DNA from: Oceanobacillus bengalensis
GTDB lineage: Bacteria; Bacillota; Bacilli; Bacillales; Amphibacillaceae
Assembly: GCF_003628445.1 (NCBI RefSeq)
Contig: NZ_RBZO01000023.1
Coordinates: forward strand, 1-64,000
Direction: 5' to 3'
Length of the DNA stretch: 64,000 bases
In this document: piece after piece, positions 55,023 through 63,661 of the stretch
How the letters are laid out: each line of letters starts with the position of its first letter
Numbering within the stretch: position 1 is the first letter of the stretch
Notes under the pieces: generated by a model
Told to the model about the DNA's origin: nothing
Seen by the model: only the letters and a program-made list of their open reading frames with translations
Database searches by the model: none
Translations under genes and position numbers: made by a program

Positions 55023-56044
55023 GTCTAGAAATATTAGGTATTTCCGTACTTTGGACGTTTCTATTCGGTTACGTCATACTTGGATCGATTGATTTTGGAG
55101 CTGGTTTCTTCAATGCTTACGGTATTATCTCGGGCAAACAGCATATTTTGTCGAAAATTATTCAACGCTATTTGTCACCTGTTTGGGAAGTAACGAATGT
55201 ATTTTTCGTATTCTTCTTTGTTGGAATTGTAGGGTTCTTTCCAAAAACTGCCTTTTACTTTGGGACGATTCTACTTGTACCTGCAAGCCTAGCAATTATC
55301 TTGATGGCAATTCGTGGTTCCTATTATGCCTTTGAAACATATGGAACAAAGGGGCATAAAGGATATGCGTTTATGTATGGAATATCAGGACTTCTCGTCC
55401 CTGCCTCTTTATCGGTGGTACTTGCAATTACGGAAGGTGGATTTGTATCGATTGTTGATGGTAACCCTGTTCTCGATTATTGGGCACTATTCACAAGTCC
55501 CTTATCCTGGTCTATTGTTGTATTAGCGCTTGCAGCGGTATTATATATCTCTGCCGTTTTCCTCACCTGGTATGCAAACAAAGCTGGTGATGTTGATGCA
55601 ACAAAATTAATGCGAAAATATGCCCTATCATGGGCTGTTCCATTGATTATTGCTGCAGGTGGGATCATATTCGAATTAAGCTATCACAATCCAGAACATT
55701 TTGAACGTATTCTAGATTTAGGCTGGATGTTCGCACTTTCAGCTATTCTTTGGTTAGCCACTGTCTGGTTATTATGGAAACAAAAAAATTATGGTGTCTC
55801 TGTTTGGCTATTAATTGGACAATTTGCTCTAGCCTTTTATGCATACGGAATTTCACATTATCCATATCTTCTGTATCCACACTTAACGATACAGGACGGA
55901 TTCACGAATGAAGCGATGGCTATTTCGCTCGTTGTCGTGTTCATTCTAGGTTTTATCTTGCTAGTTCCTTCCATTTATTTATTGTTAAAACTATTTCTTT
56001 TCGACAAGGATTATGTCGAAGGTAATAAGAAGAAAAAGGAGTGA
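55019..56044 (+). CDS. ythB: Cytochrome bd-type oxidase subunit II (YthB)
   Basis: 341 residues, eight to nine membrane helices (FGYVILGSIDFGAGFFNAYG in the first). It partners with YthA. It ends 5 nt before ythC. Confidence 0.92.
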   Translation: MSLEILGISVLWTFLFGYVILGSIDFGAGFFNAYGIISGKQHILSKIIQRYLSPVWEVTNVFFVFFFVGIVGFFPKTAFYFGTILLVPASLAIILMAIRGSYYAFETYGTKGHKGYAFMYGISGLLVPASLSVVLAITEGGFVSIVDGNPVLDYWALFTSPLSWSIVVLALAAVLYISAVFLTWYANKAGDVDATKLMRKYALSWAVPLIIAAGGIIFELSYHNPEHFERILDLGWMFALSAILWLATVWLLWKQKNYGVSVWLLIGQFALAFYAYGISHYPYLLYPHLTIQDGFTNEAMAISLVVVFILGFILLVPSIYLLLKLFLFDKDYVEGNKKKKE

Positions 56045-56049
56045 GCTGT

Positions 56050-56163
56050 TTGTTAAATGATTTTTTAATATTTGCTGCACCCTTTATCGTAATTGTCGCT
56101 GCTATCATTGTTTCATTTTGGGTAGTAAAGAATGATAACACGATTACAGATGATGAAAATTAA
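56050..56163 (+). CDS. ythC: Small bd-oxidase subunit (YthC-like)
   Basis: A 37-residue protein with one membrane helix (FLIFAAPFIVIVAAIIVSFW) and a charged tail (NDNTITDDEN). TTG 56050 follows AAGGAGTGAG. Position right after ythB and size match B. subtilis YthC and the CydX/CbdX type small subunits. Confidence 0.8.
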   Translation: MLNDFLIFAAPFIVIVAAIIVSFWVVKNDNTITDDEN

Positions 56164-56180
56164 TTATTTCGGTGAGAGGA

Positions 56181-56216
56181 GCGCACGCATTAAAAGTAAA
56201 TGCGTGCGCTTCGTTT
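56181..56216 (+). terminator. Terminator of ythABC
   Basis: GCGCACGCAT pairs with ATGCGTGCGC, followed by TTCGTTTTGTT. Confidence 0.85.
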
Positions 56217-56224
56217 TGTTCTAC

Positions 56225-56267
56225 AAAAAAAACTGGAAAGCGCTATTCAACGCTTTCCAGTTTTTAT
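56225..56267. terminator. Terminator of cydDC (bidirectional)
   Basis: CTGGAAAGCG / CGCTTTCCAG with flanking A and T runs. Confidence 0.85.
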
Positions 56268-56278
56268 CAAATATTCGT

Positions 56279-58003
56279 TTAACCCCCAAGAAATACGCTC
56301 TGTTCAATCTTTTTCATCTCATAGAAATAACCTTTACGTTCCATTAATGATTCAAATGTGCCACTCTCCATAATTTTCCCATGATCCATTACGATAATCT
56401 GATCCATCTTCTCTAGCCCAGTTAGGCGATGACTTACGAGCACAACCGTATCAGCCTTTGCTTCACTAAAGATATGCTGATAAATTTTCGCTTCTGTTAA
56501 TGCATCTATTGACGAAGTTGGTTCATCTAACAGCCATAAAGATTCGTTTTTCAGCATCGCTCTTGCAATTGCGAGACGCTGCTTCTCCCCACCAGATAAA
56601 TTTTCACCTTTTTCAAGTACAGAATCATCTAATGTGAAATGGTCTAAATCAACTTTTGACAAAGCTCCCTGCATTTCATCATCACCGAGTCCATCCTTTG
56701 CAAGCTGCAAATTATCACGTATGGTTCCATAAAAGAAATGATTTGCTTGCAGTACTACGTTCGCATTTTCCCAAATGCTTTCCTCTGTCAAAGTGTTAAT
56801 AGGAATATCATTTAATAAAATCTCTCCTTCATCAACAGAATAAAGATGAAGTAACAGCTGTAATAGCGTTGATTTCCCTGAACCACTTGGACCAACAATC
56901 GCTGTTTTCGAACCTGCTTCAAGATTCAAGGAAACACTATCTAGTGTTTGTCGTGAATCATTGGGATACGTAAATCGAATGTTCCTTACTTCTATTTTTG
57001 GTGCAATATCCGTTTGGAAATTTTCCTGCTTCATTTGTGTTTTTCCGATTGATTCGTTACGAACAACAGAGTGAAGTCGTGATGCTGCCTGTTTACTATC
57101 CTGCCAGTGACTTGGGAAAATTGCCATTGATGTTGTATTTTCAAAGACGGTAAGGGAGACCATCACTAACATGGCCAAATAAATACCATCTAGTTCCCCA
57201 TTTACAACTAAATAGGACCCAACAGCCAGCACACAGACGGTAACCAATAACGATAAAAATGTGTTCATTGCTTGACTGAATAAATTATGGACGCTTTCCT
57301 GTTCCTGCTCCTGCAAATAGGCTACTGTTGATTTACTTAGCTGCTTTTCTTTTCCTTCTAGTTGCTGATAAATTTTCAAGTCTCGAAAACCATAAAGAAA
57401 TTCGGTAACCTCAGTTGACAACGCTGCACGGCTTTCTCTTACTTTCCGGTCAAACTTACTTTGTCTTAAGGCAAAGTATGACGGGACAAGCACTGTTGTT
57501 AATAGGAAACCAACAAATAAAATGAGCGCAACTTCAAATGAAAAGAATGACGTAAAAAAGATTGTACTAAAAAAGATCAATAGTAAAACAATTGGTGGGT
57601 AAAAAACGCGTAAAAAGAAGTTTTGTAATGTCTCTACATCACCGACAATCCGAGCAAGTAAATCGCCACTTCGAAACTTCCCGAAAATCCCTGGTGCTAA
57701 AGGTTCTAATTTTTCATAAAAAGAAACACGTAGATTGCTTAGCATTGTAAATGTACCGCGGTGTGAAAAATACCTTTCCCCATACCTACTTAATGCAGAA
57801 ATGATACCGAGCATTTTTACCGAGGCAACAAGAATCATCAGCGTGTAGATTGGCGGAGCTAAGGCTGCCTTCGAAACTAAATATCCACTTGCCGAAAACA
57901 ACGCTACCGCTGTTATTCCAGCAATAAATCCACATAAAATCGAAAGGAATATGTCTTTCTTTTCTACTAGTAATACTTTAATTACTATTCGCAAATCCTT
58001 CAT
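56279..58003 (-). CDS. cydC: ABC transporter CydC
   Basis: The 574-residue protein has six membrane helices and an ATPase with Walker A GPSGSGKST, signature LSGGEKQR, Walker B LWLLDEPTSSID and switch His in LVSHRLTG. CydDC exports thiols/heme-related compounds needed to assemble bd oxidase. It overlaps cydD by 4 nt and is convergent to ythABC, fitting a joint role. Confidence 0.9.
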   Translation of the reverse strand: MKDLRIVIKVLLVEKKDIFLSILCGFIAGITAVALFSASGYLVSKAALAPPIYTLMILVASVKMLGIISALSRYGERYFSHRGTFTMLSNLRVSFYEKLEPLAPGIFGKFRSGDLLARIVGDVETLQNFFLRVFYPPIVLLLIFFSTIFFTSFFSFEVALILFVGFLLTTVLVPSYFALRQSKFDRKVRESRAALSTEVTEFLYGFRDLKIYQQLEGKEKQLSKSTVAYLQEQEQESVHNLFSQAMNTFLSLLVTVCVLAVGSYLVVNGELDGIYLAMLVMVSLTVFENTTSMAIFPSHWQDSKQAASRLHSVVRNESIGKTQMKQENFQTDIAPKIEVRNIRFTYPNDSRQTLDSVSLNLEAGSKTAIVGPSGSGKSTLLQLLLHLYSVDEGEILLNDIPINTLTEESIWENANVVLQANHFFYGTIRDNLQLAKDGLGDDEMQGALSKVDLDHFTLDDSVLEKGENLSGGEKQRLAIARAMLKNESLWLLDEPTSSIDALTEAKIYQHIFSEAKADTVVLVSHRLTGLEKMDQIIVMDHGKIMESGTFESLMERKGYFYEMKKIEQSVFLGG

Positions 58004-59730
58004 TGTACCGTACCTCCTCGCTGTACAGTAACCATCTCCCGATATGCTAACACAGATTCTAATAATTCATCATGCGTACCAGTTGATAGAAGTTCACCAT
58101 TCTCAAGGAAAAGTATCTGGTCTGCATTTTGTATGGTGTGAAGTCGATGGGCTACGGTTATTACCGTTGAATTTTTGGACAGCTCCTTAATTGAGGTCTG
58201 TAATATACGTTCTGTTTGTAAATCGAGCCCTGTTGTTGGTTCATCAAAAAGAATGATAGATGGACGCTTTAGAAAAGCACGAGCAATAGCTACACGCTGT
58301 TTTTCCCCACCTGATAAACCACGTCCTGCTTCACCAATTGGCGTATCAAAACCTTGCTCAAGTGAACCAACAAGTTCCGTAAGCCCTGCTTTTTCTGCTG
58401 CTTGTTCAATTTCCATTCGCGATGCATCAGCATGTCTACCAATTGCAATATTCTCTGCAATTGTCCCCGAGAATAAGTATGGGTCTTGGGAAATATAGCT
58501 GAGTTGACCAAACCAATCCTTCTCACTAAAGTGGGATCTTTCCTTACCATTAATCATAATTTTCCCTTCTAAGAGTCGGACAAGCCCAGCAATTATATGT
58601 AAAAGCGTCGTTTTCCCTGCTCCAGTTTTACCGACAATTGCAATCTCTTCATTTGGTCGAATAGAAGCATTTATATTTTTCAATGCAAAAGCATCCTCAC
58701 CGTAATGAAAACTCACAGCCTGCAATTCAATTAATGGCGGTTCTTCTTTACTCAAGCTTTCTTCGCCAAAAACTACTAAATCTGCTGTTTCTTCCAGTTC
58801 ACGCTCAAGCTTTTTAGCTGCACCGATACTTCCACGTCCCGTATGAAATGCACTACCAAGGTCCTTTAATTTTGTAAAAAACTCTGGAGCCAATACAAGC
58901 ATTAAGAATCCAGTAAAGAATGTAATGTCTTGAAAAATAATGAGTCGGATTGCAACCTCTAAGGCAACAAGCCCGATACTTAGCATAGAAATAAATTCAA
59001 GTGCTAATGAATTAGAGAAAGCTGTTTTAAGCACGACCATCGTTGCTTCACGGAAATCAAGACTACTCTTTCTTATTTCTTCCTTTTGTTCCACGGAACG
59101 ACCGAATAATTTTAGCGTTGTTAGTCCTTGTATCGTATCAAGAAACTTCCCCGAAAAAGCCGCCATTTTGTCTAATTGCTCCTCGGCTTTATCCTTTGTA
59201 TTAAAGCCGATAATCATCATGAATATCGGAATAAATGGTGCAGTAATAATGATAATAAATCCCGTGGTCGCATGTTCCATAAAGATAACAACGAGAAGCA
59301 TGATTGGAATAATCGTCGATTGAATCACTTGTGGAATATAATCACTAAAATAACTATCAATCTCATCAACTGTGTCCATCATGACACTTACTTTCTCACC
59401 CGATTGTCCTTGAAGGGATGCTTGCATTGGATTTCTAGAAAATTTATTTAAAAGGACACTTCGAAGGTCAGCCTTTACCTTCGTCGCCATCTTTATCCCA
59501 GTTCTTCCACTAAGATAACTAAAAAAGGTTCTAGCAAAAAGTGCGACAATTAACCATAGTAAATATGGAATAATATCAGAAAATGAATTATCTTTCAAAA
59601 AGATCCGGTCAACGATTTGGACAAATAAATAGCCTTGTCCAATAATTGCTAAACCAGATAACGCAGCAGAAATAGCGATTAGAATCATCTTCATTTTCTG
59701 CTCTTTCGCCATTGCCATAAGTCCTGCCAT
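58000..59730 (-). CDS. cydD: ABC transporter CydD
   Basis: The 576-residue protein has six membrane helices and an ATPase with Walker A GKTGAGKTT, signature LSGGEKQR, Walker B IILFDEPTTGLD and switch His in VAHRLHT. ATG 59730 is 9 nt from GGAGG; the longer frame from 59820 has no ribosome site and an unlikely sequence. First gene of cydD-cydC. Confidence 0.9.
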   Translation of the reverse strand: MAGLMAMAKEQKMKMILIAISAALSGLAIIGQGYLFVQIVDRIFLKDNSFSDIIPYLLWLIVALFARTFFSYLSGRTGIKMATKVKADLRSVLLNKFSRNPMQASLQGQSGEKVSVMMDTVDEIDSYFSDYIPQVIQSTIIPIMLLVVIFMEHATTGFIIIITAPFIPIFMMIIGFNTKDKAEEQLDKMAAFSGKFLDTIQGLTTLKLFGRSVEQKEEIRKSSLDFREATMVVLKTAFSNSLALEFISMLSIGLVALEVAIRLIIFQDITFFTGFLMLVLAPEFFTKLKDLGSAFHTGRGSIGAAKKLERELEETADLVVFGEESLSKEEPPLIELQAVSFHYGEDAFALKNINASIRPNEEIAIVGKTGAGKTTLLHIIAGLVRLLEGKIMINGKERSHFSEKDWFGQLSYISQDPYLFSGTIAENIAIGRHADASRMEIEQAAEKAGLTELVGSLEQGFDTPIGEAGRGLSGGEKQRVAIARAFLKRPSIILFDEPTTGLDLQTERILQTSIKELSKNSTVITVAHRLHTIQNADQILFLENGELLSTGTHDELLESVLAYREMVTVQRGGTVQ

Positions 59731-59920
59731 TGAATACAGACCTCCAGATAAAAAAATATAATAGTGAATTCTTTCACATAAGTATATATGATGGCGGTTC
59801 TCGAAGTAAAACGAATACAATCAAGTTAACAATATTGTCATATTAGATTATCCAATTCTTTTCTTCCTTTCTATACGAAAAAACTTTGAACTTATAATTA
59901 AGAATTTCTTAAATCGGAGC

Positions 59921-60026
59921 AAATCTCGCCGTCCGGGATCGTTCCGGGCGGATGCTTTCCGTGGGCACGGCGTAGGCTTCCAGCCGCCCTAAGATGCGCG
60001 AAGTATCTTTCCGGAACGGTGTGTTT
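59921..60026. repeat. GC-rich dispersed-type repeat
   Basis: A sharply GC-richer island (CGTCCGGGATCGTTCCGGGCG, then TTCCGTGGGCACGGCGTAGG and TCCAGCCGCCCTAAG) within AT-rich flanks. I recall similar intergenic GC-rich repeats in Bacillaceae genomes; only one copy is in this window. Nothing else is visible in 59731-60200. Confidence 0.5.
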
Positions 60027-60203
60027 AGAATTATTCTGATTTAAATAAATCAACAATCTATATCAAATGCTAATTATAAAAAGCAAAAAAAGATGCGAAA
60101 AAAGCCATTCCTTTATATTTCTCTTTTTACATTTCTCCTATACATTATTGATGTGAATAGCTCAGTGAAAAAGGTTTGACACAAGCCCAATTAATCTTTC
60201 CAC

Positions 60204-60232
60204 TTGCACTTCAAGGAAATGAAATATATAAT
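60204..60232 (+). promoter_or_regulatory. SigA promoter of the T-box leader
   Basis: TTGCAC (60204-60209), 17 nt, TATAAT (60227-60232). Confidence 0.8.
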
Positions 60233-60238
60233 AATAAA

Positions 60239-60516
60239 AACTCAATATTATAGCAATGAAAAAGGCGTAGTACATTTTACCCTCTGATTTGTAGAGAGCT
60301 TGTGGTTGGTGGGAACAAGCATCAAGGTAAATTGGAATTGGACTTTGGAGCTTATTTTTTATAAAGCGATTCCGTCAAATAGGCGGAATAATTAGGGTGG
60401 CACCGCGGGGCATGTGTCACGGAACCACTAAACATTTCAATTAAAGAGGATAATCTAGAATACATTATTATAAAATTTACAATGAGAAGCGGGTGATTAG
60501 AACCTGCTTTTTTTAT
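60239..60516 (+). promoter_or_regulatory. T-box riboswitch leader, not followed by a synthetase gene
   Basis: The T-box core AGGGTGGCACCGCGGGG is at 60394-60410. Stem I features are the AGTA loop-E motif (60269-60272) and the GTGGTTGGTGGGAACAAGC distal region. A candidate specifier TGG (Trp) lies at 60339-60341, followed by A, but TGG also occurs 6 nt earlier. The terminator is AAGCGGGT/AACCTGCTT + T7 at 60486-60516. The next gene (60657) is not an amino-acid gene. Confidence 0.88.
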
Positions 60517-60656
60517 ATAATTATCCTGTGAAACGTCTACTGGTTATACCATTGCAATATTTATCAATAATTTTAACAAATGAAGATGTGGTCTTTTTTA
60601 ATTCTTGATATACTCCTTATAAAGTTAGAAAAATGGAATTATAAGGAGGAGATGAT

Positions 60657-61148
60657 ATGAAAAAACACAAAGCAGTTGCTTATTTTGCAACTGAAGAGCA
60701 TCAGCCTGCAAGTATCTTTTATGATGGGATTATTGACTATTGTGAATGGGAAAAGGAACAAACAGACGGTTATGAAGAAGTTGAACTAGTAGCAATCTTT
60801 CATGATTTAAACAAGAAGGATGATTGTGATGATTTACCGGCATGGGAACAATTTATTACTTTTCTTGTTGTAAATAAGGACGTAACTAGAGTGCTGTTAC
60901 CTGTAACTCGGTGGGGCGGTATAAAATTTGATGGGGCTGATTGTCTTAAAGATTTGAGTGAATTTATGGATATACCTCCTGTTAGAGATTGGTTTATTCA
61001 TGATCCAATTGAGGACTATGATAATTTCTATGAAGATGATGCTTATGAAAACGAAGAACTTAACGAAGAACCAAACGAAGAACCATCCGTTACTACTTCA
61101 TCAACTGGAGAACCAATTGATATAGATGATAATGATTTACCTTTCTGA
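60657..61148 (+). CDS. Unknown protein ending in an SSB-type C-terminal tip
   Basis: The 163-residue protein has an N-terminal domain (about 1-120; AVAYFATEEHQPASIF, LPVTRWGGIKFDG) I do not recognise, an acidic, flexible stretch rich in Asp/Glu/Asn (120-150) and the end GEPIDIDDNDLPF. This end is nearly the same as that of single-stranded-DNA-binding protein (DDDLPF), the docking tip for PriA, RecQ, RecO, RecJ and others. There is no OB fold. AAGGAGGAG precedes the ATG. It lies 140 nt past the T-box terminator. Confidence 0.75.
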   Translation: MKKHKAVAYFATEEHQPASIFYDGIIDYCEWEKEQTDGYEEVELVAIFHDLNKKDDCDDLPAWEQFITFLVVNKDVTRVLLPVTRWGGIKFDGADCLKDLSEFMDIPPVRDWFIHDPIEDYDNFYEDDAYENEELNEEPNEEPSVTTSSTGEPIDIDDNDLPF

Positions 61149-61185
61149 CCAGCGTTCATAATAGAGGAAAACAATAATTAATTTT

Positions 61186-61226
61186 CAGGAGGCGCAATTA
61201 GTACACTAGTTGAAACCTCCTTTTTT
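61186..61226 (+). terminator. Terminator after the SSB-tip gene
   Basis: AGGAGG (61187-61192) pairs with CCTCCT, followed by T6, with a second short stem inside the loop. Confidence 0.7.
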
Positions 61227-61360
61227 GTATTACTGGTTGGTAACATTTTAACAACTGATTTCACAAGAATAATATTGGATATGAACCATTTCTATTCAGT
61301 GTTTTGTTCATTTCCACAATGTTTTTTCAATTTAAATATGTATAGAATTGCAGTCATAAA

Positions 61361-61417
61361 GAAAAAGACCTTAATATACCGAATCCGCATAATTCATAGT
61401 ATATTGAAGGCCTTTTA
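61361..61417. terminator. Terminator of the PIN-domain gene
   Basis: AAAGACCTTAATATAC / GTATATTGAAGGCCTTTT long stem, bidirectional, 90 nt past the stop at 61507. Confidence 0.75.
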
Positions 61418-61506
61418 ATCATTTAGGCTATTGATTATGCACCCGTTTGTTAATAAGCCTTTCGTACTATATAGAATGAAATAGAAACTAACAATCTGGA
61501 AATGCT

Positions 61507-62553
61507 TTAATAGCTGTTATCATAAACTTGAATTCCTATGTCTTCTTCTTCATTCAGAATTACACTGTTAATTTTTATTTCATGTTTGTCATGATGTTTG
61601 TACTCAATCGTCATTAAAATTGGAATTATAACTACATCATCAATTTCTGTCTCTTCGAATTGATGAAAGAAGTATCTGCCTTCTTCTTTGTCATAAGGAG
61701 AGCTTGCGTAATCAACATAAGATACATCAGCGTTTAGCGAGACATTGGCATTAAATGCTATTGTAGCTATTCCTTCTTCTTTCTCTATATCAATAATATA
61801 GGGATCTTCATCTAACTCAATAGAATTGATATATACTCTATTTACATCTCCATCCTCATCGTCCAATGTAAATCCATGTTTCTCGATACATTCTTCTATC
61901 TGTTCTTCAATAATTGTATTGTTAGCATCATAAACAGATACAATAAATTGATGATTATAGTAATCATTTTTTGTTAGACTGTCAAAGAATGATTCAAGAG
62001 AAGATTCATATAAAAGGTTTTCTATGTTATCACAGAAATTTCTAAGATCTTGGTCATTACTTATGATAGAGACCTGTTGCCCCTCTTCCTCAAACCATTT
62101 TTGAAGAGCTATTAATGAAAAAGCATCTGGAAATTCCGCCTTTTTCTTATTGCTAAATGGAGGATCACCTTTAAAGTACTTTTCAAAGATGATAGTAGGT
62201 GAAACATTGTCTATAGGGATTATTGTTGCATCAACCTTTTCTAAAAATTGTTCAAACTGACTCATTAAGTAATTACTTATATCGTCTAATACCTTAGATA
62301 TTTTGAAAACATTTTCGTATTCACTTAAATTCCTTAGAATCTTTGCATCTTTAACAAATTTTTTCTGACTGTTGTTTACTGTTTGGTATACATTATCATG
62401 GATTTTTGACTTTACTTCTTTTTTTACAATTTCCGTTAAGTAAACAGAAATTAGGTTATCCTCTACAGCATTAACAAGCCTCTGGAATAGTTCATTCCTA
62501 AAATTAAAATTTTTATGTATGAATACTTGTGTGTCAATAAAGACATTTATCAC
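61507..62553 (-). CDS. PIN-domain protein (DUF4935-like)
   Basis: The 348-residue protein starts MINVFIDTQVFIHKNF with the first PIN Asp; FPDAFSLIAL and IISNDQDLRNF hold the later acidic residues of a PIN ribonuclease site (about residues 145-175). The C-terminal ~150 residues (VYINSIELDEDPYIIDIEKE) form an extra domain of unknown function. PIN proteins cut RNA, as toxins or in defence. It converges on the SSB-tip gene with terminators between. Confidence 0.75.
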   Translation of the reverse strand: MINVFIDTQVFIHKNFNFRNELFQRLVNAVEDNLISVYLTEIVKKEVKSKIHDNVYQTVNNSQKKFVKDAKILRNLSEYENVFKISKVLDDISNYLMSQFEQFLEKVDATIIPIDNVSPTIIFEKYFKGDPPFSNKKKAEFPDAFSLIALQKWFEEEGQQVSIISNDQDLRNFCDNIENLLYESSLESFFDSLTKNDYYNHQFIVSVYDANNTIIEEQIEECIEKHGFTLDDEDGDVNRVYINSIELDEDPYIIDIEKEEGIATIAFNANVSLNADVSYVDYASSPYDKEEGRYFFHQFEETEIDDVVIIPILMTIEYKHHDKHEIKINSVILNEEEDIGIQVYDNSY

Positions 62554-62802
62554 TTAATATCTACCCCCTGATATTTATAAGTTTATCAAATGATTACAGC
62601 CAATGAAAAATGTACCAGCCTTGACATAGTTTTTACCATTGAATTACAAAAGGTGTACCAATGAATGACAGCAAGTTTACCACGTTTGTTTTTGGGAACA
62701 AAAATTTTATACTTTTATATAAGTTTGATTGATTTTCATAAAACAGTCTTCCGCAATCGGAGCCAGATTGTTGAATAAGAGGTTAGAAAGAAGAGTTTGT
62801 AG

Positions 62803-62841
62803 TTTACACTTGAACTAACGCTTCGTTAATTCAAGTGTAAA
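62803..62841. promoter_or_regulatory. Palindromic operator 1 of the ArsR-rhodanese gene
   Basis: Two 18-nt arms, TTTACACTTGAACTAACG and CGTTAATTCAAGTGTAAA, around CTT, with one mismatch pair. It lies just upstream of the -35. Confidence 0.8.
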
Positions 62842-62844
62842 TTG

Positions 62845-62873
62845 TTGAAATGAACATTAATTACAATTATAAT
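62845..62873 (+). promoter_or_regulatory. SigA promoter of the ArsR-rhodanese gene
   Basis: TTGAAA (62845-62850), 17 nt, TATAAT (62868-62873). Confidence 0.8.
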
Positions 62874-62899
62874 TCAAGTATTCAATAAAACACTTGAAT
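62872..62899. promoter_or_regulatory. Palindromic operator 2 of the ArsR-rhodanese gene
   Basis: ATTCAAGT ... ACTTGAAT inverted repeat sharing the half-site of operator 1 and overlapping the end of the -10 and the start of transcription; binding here would block the promoter. Confidence 0.7.
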
Positions 62900-62920
62900 A
62901 GATTCGGTGGTGATTCAAAA

Positions 62921-63580
62921 ATGCTAAAGGAAAGAAATTTAAAAGATTTATTGTATCAAGAGTTCGCAAGAATAGGTAAAAGTCTTTCTAGTCCAAAACG
63001 CTTAGAGATTCTTGATGTTTTATCTCAAGGTCCAAAGTCAGTGGAAGCATTATCGAAAGCAACTACTATGTCTATTGCGAATGTATCTCAACATTTACAA
63101 ACACTTTCTAATTCAAGATTGGTAAAGTTTCAGAAGAAAGGTAACTATGTGATTTATGAATTGGCAGATGATGCTATTTCTGACTTTATCATTTCCTTGC
63201 ATAACCTGTCTGAAAAACAGTTTGTTGAGGTTCAACAAATAAAACAGGAATTCTTAAATGCCAATATAGGCATGGATGGGGTTTCGCTTACAGAACTTAG
63301 CGACCGAATGGAAAAAGGAGAAGTCTTACTGTTGGATGTAAGGCCAAAAGAAGAATACGAAAATGCTCATATTCCGGGTGCTGTTTCCATACCGATTGAG
63401 GAATTAAGGGACAAACTCTCTTCTTTATCAACCAACCGTGATGTTGTTGCCTATTGCAGAGGGCCATATTGTTTGATGTCGGTAGAAGCAGTAGAACTTT
63501 TAAGAAGTAAAGGGATTAATGCTTATCGTTTAGAAAAAAGCGTTCAAGATTGGAATGAATTTCAGGGCCATTTAAGCTAA
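62921..63580 (+). CDS. ArsR-family regulator fused to a rhodanese domain
   Basis: The 219-residue product has an ArsR winged helix (about 10-85; SSPKRLEILDVLSQGPKSVE, ANVSQHLQTLSNSRLV) and a C-terminal rhodanese domain (about 120-215) with the active-site loop YCRGPYC. Such fusions probably sense sulfane sulfur or persulfides. ATG 62921 follows GGTGGTG; the frame is open 9 codons further up without a ribosome site. Two matching palindromes at the promoter indicate autorepression. Confidence 0.9.
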   Translation: MLKERNLKDLLYQEFARIGKSLSSPKRLEILDVLSQGPKSVEALSKATTMSIANVSQHLQTLSNSRLVKFQKKGNYVIYELADDAISDFIISLHNLSEKQFVEVQQIKQEFLNANIGMDGVSLTELSDRMEKGEVLLLDVRPKEEYENAHIPGAVSIPIEELRDKLSSLSTNRDVVAYCRGPYCLMSVEAVELLRSKGINAYRLEKSVQDWNEFQGHLS

Positions 63581-63661
63581 ATGGATATTATTAGCTTATG
63601 GAACGTTGGCTGATAAGGTTGTTACTTATTAAGAGAAAATTTGGGGAAGAAGGTGTTTAAA

